The position numbers and the translations under genes were made by a program. The notes beneath the pieces were generated by a model. It ran no database searches. It had not been told where the DNA came from and saw only the letters and a program-made list of their open reading frames with translations. From Bacteroidales bacterium (lineage in GTDB: Bacteria; Bacteroidota; Bacteroidia; Bacteroidales; F082), in contig JAFYNJ010000007.1 in the NCBI GenBank assembly GCA_017549805.1, positions 1-64,000 on the forward strand: a stretch of 64,000 nucleotides of DNA, in the 5' to 3' direction. Of the stretch, positions 23,869 through 32,281 are shown in pieces (the stretch's first letter is position 1; each line of letters starts with the position of its first letter).

Positions 23869-23900
23869 TTTGGAACGGGTGTTTTTATTTGTTACCTTTG
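23869..23900 (+). promoter_or_regulatory. Promoter of the hydrogenase operon
   Basis: -33 TTTG (23869-23872) and -7 TACCTTTG (23893-23900), 20 bp apart: the strongest consensus match in the window. It leaves a leader of about 65 bases before the first gene, longer than for most units here. The leader holds an AT-rich stretch and an AAGGAG ribosome-binding site (23959-23964) but no recognisable riboswitch. The 254-base gap between the divergent S8 gene and this operon contains nothing else. Confidence 0.8.
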
Positions 23901-23970
23901 CAGCGTTTTTAATGAGACAATCTCAAATAATAAATACACAACAAGTAATAACCCTAAAAAGGAGAAAAAA

Positions 23971-24360
23971 ATGGCAAAAGTTAAGTCTTTAGCAGAACTG
24001 AAAGCTATGAGAGAAAAGCTTCAGAACAATCTCGACATCCGCGAGAAGAGCAACGATCCCGATTCGCTGGTGCAGATTAAGGTTGCTATGGCTACCTGCG
24101 GTATTGCCGCCGGCGCCAAGCAAGTGATGGAACACATGATGGAAAAGGCTGACGAGCTGAAGCTCAGCATCGTCTTCACCCAGACAGGTTGCATGGGCTA
24201 CTGCCACGCCGAACCGACCATCGAGGTGAAGTGCCCTGGCCGCGATCCCATCGTCTTCGGTCATGTTGACAACAATCGCGCTGACGAAATCCTCACCAAG
24301 TATGTGATGAACAACGAGATTGTTGAGGGCGTCATCCCCGTGAACTACGAAACTATTTAA
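23971..24360 (+). CDS. hndB: Thioredoxin-like [2Fe-2S] subunit of the bifurcating hydrogenase (HndB-like)
   Basis: 129 residues. Four cysteines in the thioredoxin-like ferredoxin pattern: MATCGIAAGA, then QTGCMGYCHAEP and VKCPGRDP. Corresponds to the HndB-type accessory subunit of NADP-reducing/bifurcating hydrogenases, which relays electrons or stabilises the complex. First gene of a four-gene operon with strong ribosome-binding sites. Three-subunit HydABC enzymes lack it, so this points to an HndABCD-like four-subunit form. Confidence 0.88.
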   Translation: MAKVKSLAELKAMREKLQNNLDIREKSNDPDSLVQIKVAMATCGIAAGAKQVMEHMMEKADELKLSIVFTQTGCMGYCHAEPTIEVKCPGRDPIVFGHVDNNRADEILTKYVMNNEIVEGVIPVNYETI

Positions 24361-24387
24361 GTAATCTAAATATTTGGAGGATTTTAT

Positions 24388-26202
24388 ATGGCAAGAATCA
24401 AAATGCACGTGCTTGTCTGCGGCGGAACAGGCTGCCAGGCTTCGGCAAGTGCAGAAATCATCAAGAACTTCGAGACCATCCTGGCCGAGAAGGGCTTGCA
24501 GGATGAAGTTCAGGTGGTCAGGACCGGTTGCTTCGGCTTCTGCGAGAAGGGACCCATTGTCAAGATCATGCCTGACAACACTTTCTACACCCAGGTAAAG
24601 CCTGAAGACGTCGAGAAGATCGTGAATGAGCACATCATCAAGGGCCGTAAGGTCACCGACCTTCTTTACATGGATCCGGAGAACAAGGAACACGTGGCCG
24701 ATTCGAAGCACATGGGTTTCTACCGTAAACAGCTCCGTATCGCTTTGCGTAACTGCGGTTTCATCAATCCAGAGAACATCGACGAATGCATCTCCCGTGG
24801 CGGCTATGAAGCCCTCGGTAAGTGCCTCTCCGAGATGACCCCTCAACAAGTCATTGACGAAGTCACCAAGTCAGGCCTCCGTGGCCGTGGCGGCGCTGGC
24901 TTCCCCACCGGTGTGAAATGGGGCCTCTGTGCCAAGAACAAATGCGATGAGATGTACGTCATCTGCAACGCCGACGAAGGTGACCCGGGTGCGTTCATGG
25001 ATCGTTCCATCATGGAAGGCGACCCGCACAGCATCGTTGAAGCTATGGCCATCTGCGGCTACGCCATCGGTGCTACCCACGGTCTGGTTTACATCCGTGC
25101 AGAATACCCATTAGCTATCCACCGTCTGCAAGTTGCCATCGCCCAGGCTCGCGAATATGGCTTGCTCGGCAAGGACATCCTCGGCTCGGGCTTCGACTTC
25201 GACATCGAGCTCCGCTATGGTGCCGGCGCATTCGTCTGCGGTGAAGAGACCGCTCTGATCCACTCCATGGAAGGCAAGCGTGGCGAACCCACTCTGAAAC
25301 CTCCGTTCCCCGCTGTCAGCGGTTACATGGCCCAGCCCTCCAACGTGAACAACGTGGAGACCTTCGCCAACGTTCCGATCATTATCACCAAGGGCGCCGA
25401 CTGGTTTGCCAGCATCGGTTCCGAGAAGTCAAAGGGCACCAAGGTGTTCGCTTTGGCAGGCCAGATCAACAACGTAGGTCTGATTGAGGTTCCGATGGGT
25501 ACCACCCTCCGCGACATCATCTACGAAATCGGTGGTGGTATCAAGGGTGGCCGTAAGTTCAAGGCTGTCCAGACCGGTGGTCCTTCGGGCGGCTGCTTGA
25601 CTGAGAAGCACCTCGACACCCAAATCGACTATGATAGCCTCACCGCAGCCGGCTCCATGATGGGCTCTGGCGGTATGGTGGTCATGGACGAGACCTCCTG
25701 CATGGTGGCCATCGCCAAGTTCTACCTCGAGTTCACCTGCGAGGAGAGCTGCGGTAAGTGCTCACCCTGCCGTATCGGTAACAAGCGTATGCTTGAAATC
25801 CTCACCAAGATCACCGAGGGCAACGGCACCATGGATGACCTCCAGGAGCTCCGCAACCTCGCCGCTGTGATCAAGGACACCGCCCTCTGCGGTCTGGGTC
25901 AAACCTCACCGAACCCGGTGCTCTCCACCCTCGACAACTTCTGGGATGAATATGTCGAGCACGTCGTCGACAAGAAGTGCCGTGCTGGCGTTTGCAAGAA
26001 GTTGATGAGCTATGAGATCGACAAGGATATCTGCATTGGCTGCGGCAAGTGCGCCAAGAACTGCCCCGCCGACGCCATCTCGAAGACCGATTACATCGCT
26101 GAAGGCCACAAGCTTCCTTCGATGGTCATCGACAGCACCAAGTGCATCAAGTGCGGTGCCTGTATCGCCGGTTGTAAGTTCAATGCCATTTCTGTCAAAT
26201 AA
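24388..26202 (+). CDS. hydB: Bifurcating [FeFe]-hydrogenase subunit beta, NuoF-like (HydB/HndC)
   Basis: NAD(P)H- and FMN-binding subunit. 604 residues in order: thioredoxin-like [2Fe-2S] domain (about 1-95, CGGTGCQAS and GCFGFCEKGP), NuoF FMN/NAD domain (GLRGRGGAGFPTGVKW near 165), SLBB domain, NuoF [4Fe-4S] site (CEESCGKCSPCRIG near 450) and two C-terminal ferredoxin clusters (CIGCGKCAKNCP and CIKCGACIAGCK). This composite layout is that of bifurcating hydrogenase beta subunits and distinguishes it from respiratory NuoF. GGAGG ribosome-binding site at 24376-24380. Confidence 0.96.
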   Translation: MARIKMHVLVCGGTGCQASASAEIIKNFETILAEKGLQDEVQVVRTGCFGFCEKGPIVKIMPDNTFYTQVKPEDVEKIVNEHIIKGRKVTDLLYMDPENKEHVADSKHMGFYRKQLRIALRNCGFINPENIDECISRGGYEALGKCLSEMTPQQVIDEVTKSGLRGRGGAGFPTGVKWGLCAKNKCDEMYVICNADEGDPGAFMDRSIMEGDPHSIVEAMAICGYAIGATHGLVYIRAEYPLAIHRLQVAIAQAREYGLLGKDILGSGFDFDIELRYGAGAFVCGEETALIHSMEGKRGEPTLKPPFPAVSGYMAQPSNVNNVETFANVPIIITKGADWFASIGSEKSKGTKVFALAGQINNVGLIEVPMGTTLRDIIYEIGGGIKGGRKFKAVQTGGPSGGCLTEKHLDTQIDYDSLTAAGSMMGSGGMVVMDETSCMVAIAKFYLEFTCEESCGKCSPCRIGNKRMLEILTKITEGNGTMDDLQELRNLAAVIKDTALCGLGQTSPNPVLSTLDNFWDEYVEHVVDKKCRAGVCKKLMSYEIDKDICIGCGKCAKNCPADAISKTDYIAEGHKLPSMVIDSTKCIKCGACIAGCKFNAISVK

Positions 26203-26223
26203 AATAGAGGAGGAGAACAAACT

Positions 26224-28008
26224 ATGATTAATGTAACAATTGACAACAAACAGATTCAGGTCCCGGAAGGCACTACGATTTTGAAAGCCGCCCGCATGGC
26301 CGGTATCCATATTCCTACCCTTTGCTATTTTGAACTGGCAGGAATGAAATTTGAAAACAAACCCGGTGGTTGCCGCGTTTGCGTCGTCGAAGTGGTGAAA
26401 GACTTCAACGGCCGTCCGCGTCGTAACCTGGCTCCGGCTTGCGCCACCGACTGCGTGGAAGGCATGGAAGTGTTGACCCATAGCGCCCGCGTCATCAACG
26501 CCCGTCGCACTGTGGTTGAGCTGATCCTTTCCGACCACCCGACCGACTGCCTCACTTGCCCCAAGAGCGGCAACTGCGAGCTTCAGTCACTGGCCCAATA
26601 CCTCGGCATCCGCGACATCCCGTTCAAGGGTGAACAGAGCCACTATCGCCAAGACATGTCGCCCAGCATCGTCCGCGACATGGATAAGTGCGTGATGTGC
26701 CGCCGCTGCGAGAACATGTGTAACAACGTCCAGACCGTTGGTGCCCTGAGCGCCATCAACCGTGGCTTCAGCGCCGTCGTGGCTCCTGCTTTCGAGCAAG
26801 ACCTCGTCGACTCGCCTTGCGTCATGTGCGGTCAGTGCGTCCAGGTTTGCCCTGTCGGCGCCCTCAGCGAGGTGGACGACACCCGCAACGTCATGGCTGC
26901 CATCAACAATCCTAAGAAGACCGTCGTCGTCAACACGGCTCCTGCTACGCGTGTCGCTCTCGGTGAAGAGTTCGGCATGCCCGCCGGTACCATCGTCACC
27001 GGCCAAATGGCCGCTGCCTTGCGTCGCCTCGGCTTCGACTATGTGTTCGACACCGACTTCACTGCCGACCTTACCATCATGGAGGAAGGCACCGAGCTCC
27101 TCGGCCGTATCAAGAAGTACATGGAAGGCGACAAGAGTGTCCGTCTGCCTATCCTCACTTCCTGCTGCCCTGGTTGGGTCAACTTCTTCGAGCACAACTT
27201 CCCCGACATGCTCGACGTTCCTTCCACCGCCAAGTCGCCTATGCAGATGTTCGGCGCCGTCGCCAAGAACTACTGGGCAGAGAAGATCGGCGTGAAGAGA
27301 GAGGACCTCGTCGTTGTCTCTATCATGCCTTGCTTGGCCAAGAAGTACGAAAGCAAGCGTAAGGAATTCTCGAAGGACGGCAATCCGGATATCGACTACG
27401 TTCTCACCACCCGTGAGTTGGCCCGCTTGATCAAGCAGTTCAACCTCGACCTGAAGGACATGCCTTCAGAGGATTACGACGATCCGCTCGGCGAATCCAC
27501 TGGTGCTGCTGTCATCTTCGGTGCTACCGGCGGTGTGATCGAAGCTGCTGTCCGTACCGCTTACGAAGTGTTCACTGGCAAACCGCTGCCTAAGATCGAC
27601 TTCACGGAACTCCGTGGCATCGCTGGCGTGCGTGACGCTTGGGTAGACTTCAACGGCACCCCGATCCATATCGGTATCGCTCACGGTCTGAGCAACGCCC
27701 GTACTTTGCTTGAGAGAGTTCGCGAAGGCAAGGAGCAGTTCCATGCCATCGAAGTCATGGCCTGCCCCGGCGGCTGCGTCGGCGGCGCTGGTCAGCCCTA
27801 CCACCATGGCAACAGCGAAATCATCAAGAAGCGTACCGAGGCCATCTATCGCGAAGACCTTGGCAAGCCGATCCGTAAGTCACACGAGAATCCTTCGATC
27901 ATCAAGTTGTACAAGGAATATCTTGGTGAGCCTTGCGGCCATCTGTCACACGAACTGCTGCATACCCACTATTTCGACAAGTCAGATCACGTTGAGATCA
28001 GTGAGTAA
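26224..28008 (+). CDS. hydA: Catalytic [FeFe]-hydrogenase subunit alpha (HydA/HndD)
   Basis: 594 residues. N-terminal plant-type [2Fe-2S] (C34, C50, C53 visible), His-ligated [4Fe-4S] (DHPTDCLTCPKSGNC near 100), two ferredoxin clusters (CVMCRRCENMC, CVMCGQCVQVCP), then the H-cluster domain. All catalytic signatures are intact: TSCCPGW (C314 proton relay, C315 ligand), MPCLAKKYE (C370), ACPGGCVGGAGQP (C514, C518). A small-subunit-type C-terminal helix region ends the protein (from about 545). Evolves or oxidises H2 with electrons confurcated from ferredoxin and NADH. AGAGGAGGAG ribosome-binding site at 26206-26215. Maturases HydE, F and G are not in the window. Confidence 0.97.
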   Translation: MINVTIDNKQIQVPEGTTILKAARMAGIHIPTLCYFELAGMKFENKPGGCRVCVVEVVKDFNGRPRRNLAPACATDCVEGMEVLTHSARVINARRTVVELILSDHPTDCLTCPKSGNCELQSLAQYLGIRDIPFKGEQSHYRQDMSPSIVRDMDKCVMCRRCENMCNNVQTVGALSAINRGFSAVVAPAFEQDLVDSPCVMCGQCVQVCPVGALSEVDDTRNVMAAINNPKKTVVVNTAPATRVALGEEFGMPAGTIVTGQMAAALRRLGFDYVFDTDFTADLTIMEEGTELLGRIKKYMEGDKSVRLPILTSCCPGWVNFFEHNFPDMLDVPSTAKSPMQMFGAVAKNYWAEKIGVKREDLVVVSIMPCLAKKYESKRKEFSKDGNPDIDYVLTTRELARLIKQFNLDLKDMPSEDYDDPLGESTGAAVIFGATGGVIEAAVRTAYEVFTGKPLPKIDFTELRGIAGVRDAWVDFNGTPIHIGIAHGLSNARTLLERVREGKEQFHAIEVMACPGGCVGGAGQPYHHGNSEIIKKRTEAIYREDLGKPIRKSHENPSIIKLYKEYLGEPCGHLSHELLHTHYFDKSDHVEISE

Positions 28009-28044
28009 TTCAATAACCAGTAAAATTTAGAAAGGAAATAAATT

Positions 28045-28521
28045 ATGGCAGTTATTAAATTATCAGAATCGAAAGTAAAGTTCATCAAGGACGTGTGCAA
28101 GTCGTTCGGCAACAAGCCGGGTGAGGTCATCAACGTGCTTCACAAGGTGCAAGGCGAATTCGGTTATCTTCCTGCTGAAGTGCAGGAGCTGGTAGCCAAA
28201 GAGCTCGGCATCCCGGTTTCGAGAGTGTATGGCATCGTGTCCTTCTACTCCTTCTTCACCATGACGCCTAAGGGCGAGCATCCCATCAGCGTTTGCTTGG
28301 GTACTGCCTGCTATGTGCGTGGTGCCGAGAAGGTGTTGGACGAGCTGAAGCGTCAGTTGGGCATCAACGTCGGTGAGGTTACCCCCGATGGTAAGTTCTC
28401 ATTGACCTGCCTCCGCTGCGTCGGCGCTTGCGGTCTTGCTCCTGTCATCGAAGTCGGTGAAAAGGTGTACGGCCGTATGACTCCCGACCGCGTCAAGGAC
28501 GTTTTGGCAGAGTACAAATAA
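28045..28521 (+). CDS. hydC: Bifurcating hydrogenase subunit gamma, NuoE-like (HydC/HndA)
   Basis: 158 residues, thioredoxin-like [2Fe-2S] subunit. Helical N-terminus (KPGEVINVLHKVQGEFGYLP) and cysteines in CLGTACYVRGAE and CLRCVGACGLAP give the NuoE pattern C-x4-C ... C-x3-C. Interacts with HydB in the complex. Last gene of the operon; a strong terminator follows 30 bases after the stop. Placing the gamma subunit last differs from the common order in which the NuoE-like gene comes first. Confidence 0.95.
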   Translation: MAVIKLSESKVKFIKDVCKSFGNKPGEVINVLHKVQGEFGYLPAEVQELVAKELGIPVSRVYGIVSFYSFFTMTPKGEHPISVCLGTACYVRGAEKVLDELKRQLGINVGEVTPDGKFSLTCLRCVGACGLAPVIEVGEKVYGRMTPDRVKDVLAEYK

Positions 28522-28551
28522 GCCACCTATTTTTTAATAGGTATTACGGAA

Positions 28552-28584
28552 AGAGGGCGACCGGAAGGTTGCCCTCTTTTTTTG
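28552..28584 (+). terminator. Rho-independent terminator of the hydrogenase operon
   Basis: 11-bp stem (one G-U pair) from AGAGGGCGACC and GGTTGCCCTCT, a GGAA tetraloop, and a run of seven T. A smaller CCTATT/AATAGG hairpin precedes it at 28526-28541. Confidence 0.92.
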
Positions 28585-28598
28585 TTGCGGAAAATGAC

Positions 28599-28606
28599 TA
28601 TATTTG
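28599..28606 (+). promoter_or_regulatory. -7 box of the small membrane protein gene
   Basis: TATATTTG, 27 bases before the ATG at 28634, directly after the hydrogenase terminator. No -33 TTG at the usual spacing. Confidence 0.45.
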
Positions 28607-28633
28607 CGAAAACAATCATTAACATCGCATACC

Positions 28634-28894
28634 ATGAAACGCAATCGCATCATCATCGCCTTGGTGGCTTGCATGGCCATCGGATTTGCCCTTGGACTGG
28701 CTTTTGAGGGCTTTGTGGGCAAAGCATACGCTAAGTCTGAACCTGCCACAAAACTTACCCTTCCCGAAGAGACGCCTTTCGAGAGTGTCGCCTCAGGATC
28801 GGCTCGCAGCGCCGACTACGAGATCATCTATGTCTATGGCAAGAAGTATATCGTCTTCAGTTCGGGAGGTGATATCGAGGTGTTAGAGTACTGA
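28634..28894 (+). CDS. Small exported or membrane-anchored protein, unknown function
   Basis: 86 residues from ATG 28634: one hydrophobic segment (IIIALVACMAIGFALGLAF, about 6-24), then a hydrophilic region ending in YEIIYVYGKKYIVFSSGGD and an acidic tail. No family recognised. The tail looks like a short beta hairpin that could be a periplasmic ligand site. Its 3' end overlaps the converging flavodiiron gene by 12 bases. Coding is supported by its own -7 box and by the signal-anchor start. Confidence 0.65.
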   Translation: MKRNRIIIALVACMAIGFALGLAFEGFVGKAYAKSEPATKLTLPEETPFESVASGSARSADYEIIYVYGKKYIVFSSGGDIEVLEY

Positions 28895-30070
28895 TTCAGC
28901 CACAGCCTTGCCTAAATTGTAAAGCTTATCCCAATCCTCCTCGCGGATGGGAGCACCTTTCACCTCGACACTTTCGGTGACGAGGTTCCATTGGCCTTCC
29001 TCGGCATATTTGGCGAGGGTCTTCACACCGCCGCCGCTCCAACTCATGCCGCCAAAAAGACCGTAACACTTGTTCTTTGGCTTGAACTCGTTGATTTCGT
29101 GGGTCAAGAGGTTCATGTTGGGGAACATGTTGGCGTAGTGGGCACAAGCACCGATGATTACACCCTTGTATTTCCAGATGTCGCTTAAGATGAAGCTGAT
29201 TTCGGTTTTGGCCACGTCATAGACCTTCACCTCCTTGATGCCGGCTTCAGCTGCGCCACGGGCCACGATGTCGGCCATCACACCCGTGTTGCCGTGCATC
29301 GAGCCATACACGATGACGATGCCTTCCTCACCCTCATGTTTGCTCCATTGGCTGTATTTGCCAATCACCCAAGCTGGGTTGGAACGCCACACCAGACCAT
29401 GCGACGGGGCGATCATTTTGATGTCCAAACCGCCGAGCTTCTCAATAGCTTTCAAAGCCTGCATGGCCATCTTGCCGACGATGTTGGCGTAGTAGCGCCG
29501 CATTTCGTCCTCATAGAAAGCGATGTTGACTTGGTCGTCGAAGATGCCGCCGTTCAAGGTGCCGAAGCCGCCGAAGGCATCATTGCTGAACACAATCCCG
29601 CTGGTCTGTTCGTAAGTCACCATCGACTCGGGCCAGTGTACCATGGGCACCATGAAGAACTGCAGGGTGTGTGCGCCTATGTTCAATGTCTCACCTTCGG
29701 CCACGGTCTTTTTGTTCTCGATAGGGCCGTAGAAAGCCTCCAGGGGAGCAAAAGTCTTGGCGTTGCCCACTACCTGCACATCGGGCCATTCCCTAATTAC
29801 CGCGGCAATCGAGCTGCTGTGGTCGGGCTCGTCGTGGTTGATGATCAGGTAATCGACTTTGCGATCCTTCAAGACGGATTTGATCTTAAAGAGGTATTCC
29901 TCGATGAAGACGGCTTCCACAGGGTCGATCAAAGCCACTTTCTCATCCACGATGAGGTAGGAGTTGTAGGAAACGCCGTTGGGCAGTTCAATATGGTTTT
30001 CAAACTTATCGGTGCGACGGTCGTTCACACCGACGTAATAGATGTTTTCGGTAAGGTTGATTTGTTGCAT
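28883..30070 (-). CDS. fprA: Flavodiiron protein (A-type flavoprotein, O2/NO reductase)
   Basis: 395 residues. Metallo-beta-lactamase-like diiron domain (1-250) with the H-x-E-x-D-H set in NHDEPDHSSS, then MVHWPES, FSNDAFG and APSHG; flavodoxin domain (about 255-395) with YGSMHGNTG. Reduces O2 to water (or NO to N2O) with electrons from rubredoxin. Last gene of the minus-strand set rubrerythrin, rubredoxin, flavin reductase-rubredoxin, fprA, so electron donors and acceptor are encoded together. A palindrome occupies the gap upstream. Confidence 0.95.
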   Translation of the reverse strand: MQQINLTENIYYVGVNDRRTDKFENHIELPNGVSYNSYLIVDEKVALIDPVEAVFIEEYLFKIKSVLKDRKVDYLIINHDEPDHSSSIAAVIREWPDVQVVGNAKTFAPLEAFYGPIENKKTVAEGETLNIGAHTLQFFMVPMVHWPESMVTYEQTSGIVFSNDAFGGFGTLNGGIFDDQVNIAFYEDEMRRYYANIVGKMAMQALKAIEKLGGLDIKMIAPSHGLVWRSNPAWVIGKYSQWSKHEGEEGIVIVYGSMHGNTGVMADIVARGAAEAGIKEVKVYDVAKTEISFILSDIWKYKGVIIGACAHYANMFPNMNLLTHEINEFKPKNKCYGLFGGMSWSGGGVKTLAKYAEEGQWNLVTESVEVKGAPIREEDWDKLYNLGKAVAESVL

Positions 30071-30090
30071 ATTTGTTGTTTCATTTTGTG

Positions 30091-30118
30091 GTAGAGACGT
30101 GCCATGGCGCGTCTCTAC
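30091..30118. repeat. GTAGAGACG palindrome between two oxygen-defence genes
   Basis: Perfect 9-bp arms GTAGAGACG and CGTCTCTAC around a 10-base centre, itself nearly palindromic. It starts two bases after the stop codon of the flavin reductase-rubredoxin gene and ends 20 bases before fprA. Resembles widely dispersed GTAGAGACG palindromes. Confidence 0.8.
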
Positions 30119-30120
30119 AG

Positions 30121-30744
30121 CTAAAAAACCTCTTCAAAGTCTTCCACGCCGTGTTTGCATAGCGGACATACAAAATCTTCGGGGAGAGAGTCGCCCTCGT
30201 AGATGTAGCCGCATACCTTGCATTCCCAGCGGCGCTTGCCATCTTTGGGTTTCTCCGCCTGTGGCTGCGCTTTGGGCTTGATGTTCTTTTGGTAATAGTC
30301 GTAGGTCACCGAAGGCTTGTCGGACAGCACCTGGGCATCCAGCACATCGGCGATGAACATGGTGTGGGTGCCGAAGTCGATGCTCTTGTTGACACGGCAT
30401 GCCAGATAGGCGTTGGTGTATTTCGGGATGTAGAGCACATGGTTCACGGCACGGTGCTCCGACTCGCAGTCAGCAAACTTGTTTACCTTGCGGCCGCTCT
30501 GGAAACCGAAATGCTCGAAGACCTTCATTGGTGTTTCGGTGGTCAGCATGCTAACATTAAACACGCACGAATCCTTGATAAGGTCGTGCGTGTAATTGCC
30601 TTTGTTGACCGTCACGGCTACCTGCAAAGGATTGCTGGTGATCTGGATCACTGTGTTTACAATGCAGCCGTTGTCGATGTTGTCGTAATTGGTGGTCAGG
30701 ACATAAAGTCCGTAACCAATGTTGAACAAGGCCTTGGTATCCAT
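30121..30744 (-). CDS. Flavin reductase-rubredoxin fusion protein
   Basis: 207 residues from ATG 30744 (an in-frame ATG 13 codons upstream lies inside the rubredoxin gene). N-terminal FMN-binding flavin-reductase-like domain (1-155: GYGLYVLTT, TVNKGNYTHD, FNVSMLT), a short linker of Lys/Pro/Gln, then a C-terminal rubredoxin (about 170-207; WECKVCGY and FVCPLCK). Known as high-molecular-weight rubredoxin or FMN reductase in anaerobes; it passes NAD(P)H electrons to flavodiiron protein. Its ATG overlaps the rubredoxin stop by one base (TAATG). Confidence 0.93.
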   Translation of the reverse strand: MDTKALFNIGYGLYVLTTNYDNIDNGCIVNTVIQITSNPLQVAVTVNKGNYTHDLIKDSCVFNVSMLTTETPMKVFEHFGFQSGRKVNKFADCESEHRAVNHVLYIPKYTNAYLACRVNKSIDFGTHTMFIADVLDAQVLSDKPSVTYDYYQKNIKPKAQPQAEKPKDGKRRWECKVCGYIYEGDSLPEDFVCPLCKHGVEDFEEVF

Positions 30745-30905
30745 TATTCCATCACTGAGAAACTGTCCTTGCCGATGCCGCAAAGTGGGCAGCTCCAGCT
30801 GTCGGGAATGGCTTCAAATGGGGTGCCAGGAGCGATGCCGCTATCGGGATCGCCTTTTTCTGGGTCATAGATGTAACCGCAGACGTCGCAAACATACTTT
30901 TTCAT
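30744..30905 (-). CDS. Rubredoxin
   Basis: 53 residues, full-length rubredoxin: [18 protein letters not shown] start and [13 protein letters not shown] end, giving the two C-x2-C iron-binding pairs. Aromatic core residues (Y, W, F) are conserved. Translationally coupled to the following fusion gene. Carries single electrons to the flavodiiron protein or rubrerythrin encoded beside it. Confidence 0.96.
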   Translation of the reverse strand: MKKYVCDVCGYIYDPEKGDPDSGIAPGTPFEAIPDSWSCPLCGIGKDSFSVME

Positions 30906-30916
30906 AATTCTTTCTC

Positions 30917-30939
30917 CTTACTTCTTACTTCTTGATTCT
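30917..30939. repeat. ACTTCTT tandem repeat after the rubrerythrin stop
   Basis: TTACTTCTTACTTCTTG units directly after the rubrerythrin stop codon and before rubredoxin. Same family as at 18852 and 19685. Confidence 0.7.
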
Positions 30940-30940
30940 A

Positions 30941-31480
30941 TTAAAAATTCTCTGCTTTAATCTGGAAAAATGCCTGTGGGTGATTGCACACGGGGCAGAT
31001 TTGTGGGGCTTTCTTGCCGATGACAATATGACCGCAGTTGGAGCATTGCCACACCGTGTCGCCCTCGCGTGAGAAGACGATGCCGTCCTCGATGTTCTTC
31101 AAGAGCTTGAGATAACGGGCTTCGTGTTCCTTTTCGATCTTGGCCACCATCTCAAAGAGGACAGCGATTTTGGTAAAGCCTTCCTCGCGGGCGGTCTTGG
31201 CCATCCCGGCATACATGTCAGTCCATTCATAGTTTTCGCCTTCGGCAGCATCCTTCAAGTTGGTCTTGGTGTCGGGTATGTCGCCGTCGTGGAGCAGCTT
31301 GAACCAGATTTTAGCGTGTTCCTGCTCGTTGCGTGCCGTCTCTTCAAAGAGGTCTGCAATCTGGTTGTAGCCTTCCTTGCGTGCCTTGGAAGCGTAATAG
31401 GTGTATTTATTACGGGCTTGTGACTCGCCGGCAAAAGCAGCCATCAGGTTGGCTTCGGTTTTAGATCCTTTTAGTTCCAT
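30941..31480 (-). CDS. rbr: Rubrerythrin
   Basis: 179 residues from ATG 31480; the frame continues far upstream but homologues start at [12 protein letters not shown]. Ferritin-like diiron domain (1-135) with ExxR/ExxH-type ligands ([28 protein letters not shown]) and a C-terminal rubredoxin domain ([18 protein letters not shown]). Reduces hydrogen peroxide to water using electrons from NADH via rubredoxin. First gene of the oxygen-defence run. Confidence 0.96.
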   Translation of the reverse strand: MELKGSKTEANLMAAFAGESQARNKYTYYASKARKEGYNQIADLFEETARNEQEHAKIWFKLLHDGDIPDTKTNLKDAAEGENYEWTDMYAGMAKTAREEGFTKIAVLFEMVAKIEKEHEARYLKLLKNIEDGIVFSREGDTVWQCSNCGHIVIGKKAPQICPVCNHPQAFFQIKAENF

Positions 31481-31556
31481 GTTTTTAGTGTTTAAAGGGT
31501 TTGATTTGAATGGTAAAAATACGCATTCTTTTTGATTTGGCAAAAAAATAATGGCG

Positions 31557-31564
31557 TATCTTTG
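31557..31564 (+). promoter_or_regulatory. -7 box of the exonuclease gene
   Basis: TATCTTTG, 22 bases before the GTG start. TTTG candidates lie 17 and 22 bp upstream. Confidence 0.55.
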
Positions 31565-31586
31565 CATTTTCAAATAAAAAAATAAG

Positions 31587-32174
31587 GTGACCGAGACAGT
31601 GAACCAGAACAGACCGCGGAGGCGGTGGAGGAGAAGGGAGCAGAAGCCCAAGGAAAAGCCGGTATATCTTCCGGAAGCCCATCTGTCGGATTTTGTCGCC
31701 ATTGATTTCGAGGCGGCCAACGCAGCTTTCACCAGTGCATGCAGCATGGGTTTGGTCATCGTTCACAACGACGAAATCGTGGAGCGCTTCTACGGATTGA
31801 TGAAACCTGTCCCAAACCATTATGACTGGTATAACACAAAGGTCCACGGCATCAAAAAGGCGGATACCGACAAAGCGCCCGTGTTTCCTTACCTTTGGAA
31901 CCAGGTGAAGGACAAGGTGGAGGGTCTGCCTTTCGTGGCTCACGGCATGCTGTTTGACCAGCATGTGTTGCGTGCATTGCATGAGCTGTACAAGATGCCG
32001 TATCCTGGATATAAGTTCTATTGCACCCATGTCGGTTCTGAGACCTATCTTCCCGATTTGGAGAATCACAAGCTTCAGACGGTGGCGAAGTATTTCGGTT
32101 ACGAGATGCAAAACCATCACAATGCCCTCGACGATGCAGAGGCATGTGCCGTCATTGCCATGAACATTTTTTAA
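31587..32174 (+). CDS. DEDDh 3'-5' exonuclease (DnaQ-like)
   Basis: 195 residues from a GTG start placed 22 bases after a -7 box. A very basic N-terminal tail ([15 protein letters not shown]) precedes the exonuclease fold. Catalytic DEDDh residues are visible in [20 protein letters not shown] and [10 protein letters not shown]. Lone proofreading-type exonuclease related to DNA polymerase III epsilon; the Arg-rich tail suggests nucleic-acid binding. Ends in an inverted repeat that begins at its stop codon. Confidence 0.88.
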   Translation: MTETVNQNRPRRRWRRREQKPKEKPVYLPEAHLSDFVAIDFEAANAAFTSACSMGLVIVHNDEIVERFYGLMKPVPNHYDWYNTKVHGIKKADTDKAPVFPYLWNQVKDKVEGLPFVAHGMLFDQHVLRALHELYKMPYPGYKFYCTHVGSETYLPDLENHKLQTVAKYFGYEMQNHHNALDDAEACAVIAMNIF

Positions 32175-32217
32175 TTTAGAATTTAGAGGTAGCCGGTCTC
32201 CCTCTAAATTCTAAATT
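32173..32217. repeat. AT-rich inverted repeat starting in the exonuclease stop codon
   Basis: Perfect 17-bp arms AATTTAGAATTTAGAGG (32173-32189) and its complement (32201-32217) with an 11-base loop. The arms are themselves tandem TTTAGAA units. No T-run follows, so it is not a classical terminator, but it can fold in RNA. Confidence 0.8.
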
Positions 32218-32230
32218 CTCAATTATTAAT

Positions 32231-32260
32231 TTGAAATCAAAGAAATACTTCCTATCTTTG
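32231..32260 (+). promoter_or_regulatory. Promoter of the NfnAB-type gene
   Basis: -33 TTG (32231-32233) and -7 TATCTTTG (32253-32260), 19 bp apart. It sets the start at ATG 32282, because the longer TTG-start frame begins at the -33 itself. Confidence 0.75.
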
Positions 32261-32281
32261 CCCCAATCAAACTTTATTGCC

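Noticed and set aside
23752-23970. Riboswitch or small RNA in the hydrogenase leader
   Set aside because: The leader is AT-rich with no stable conserved fold that I recognise.
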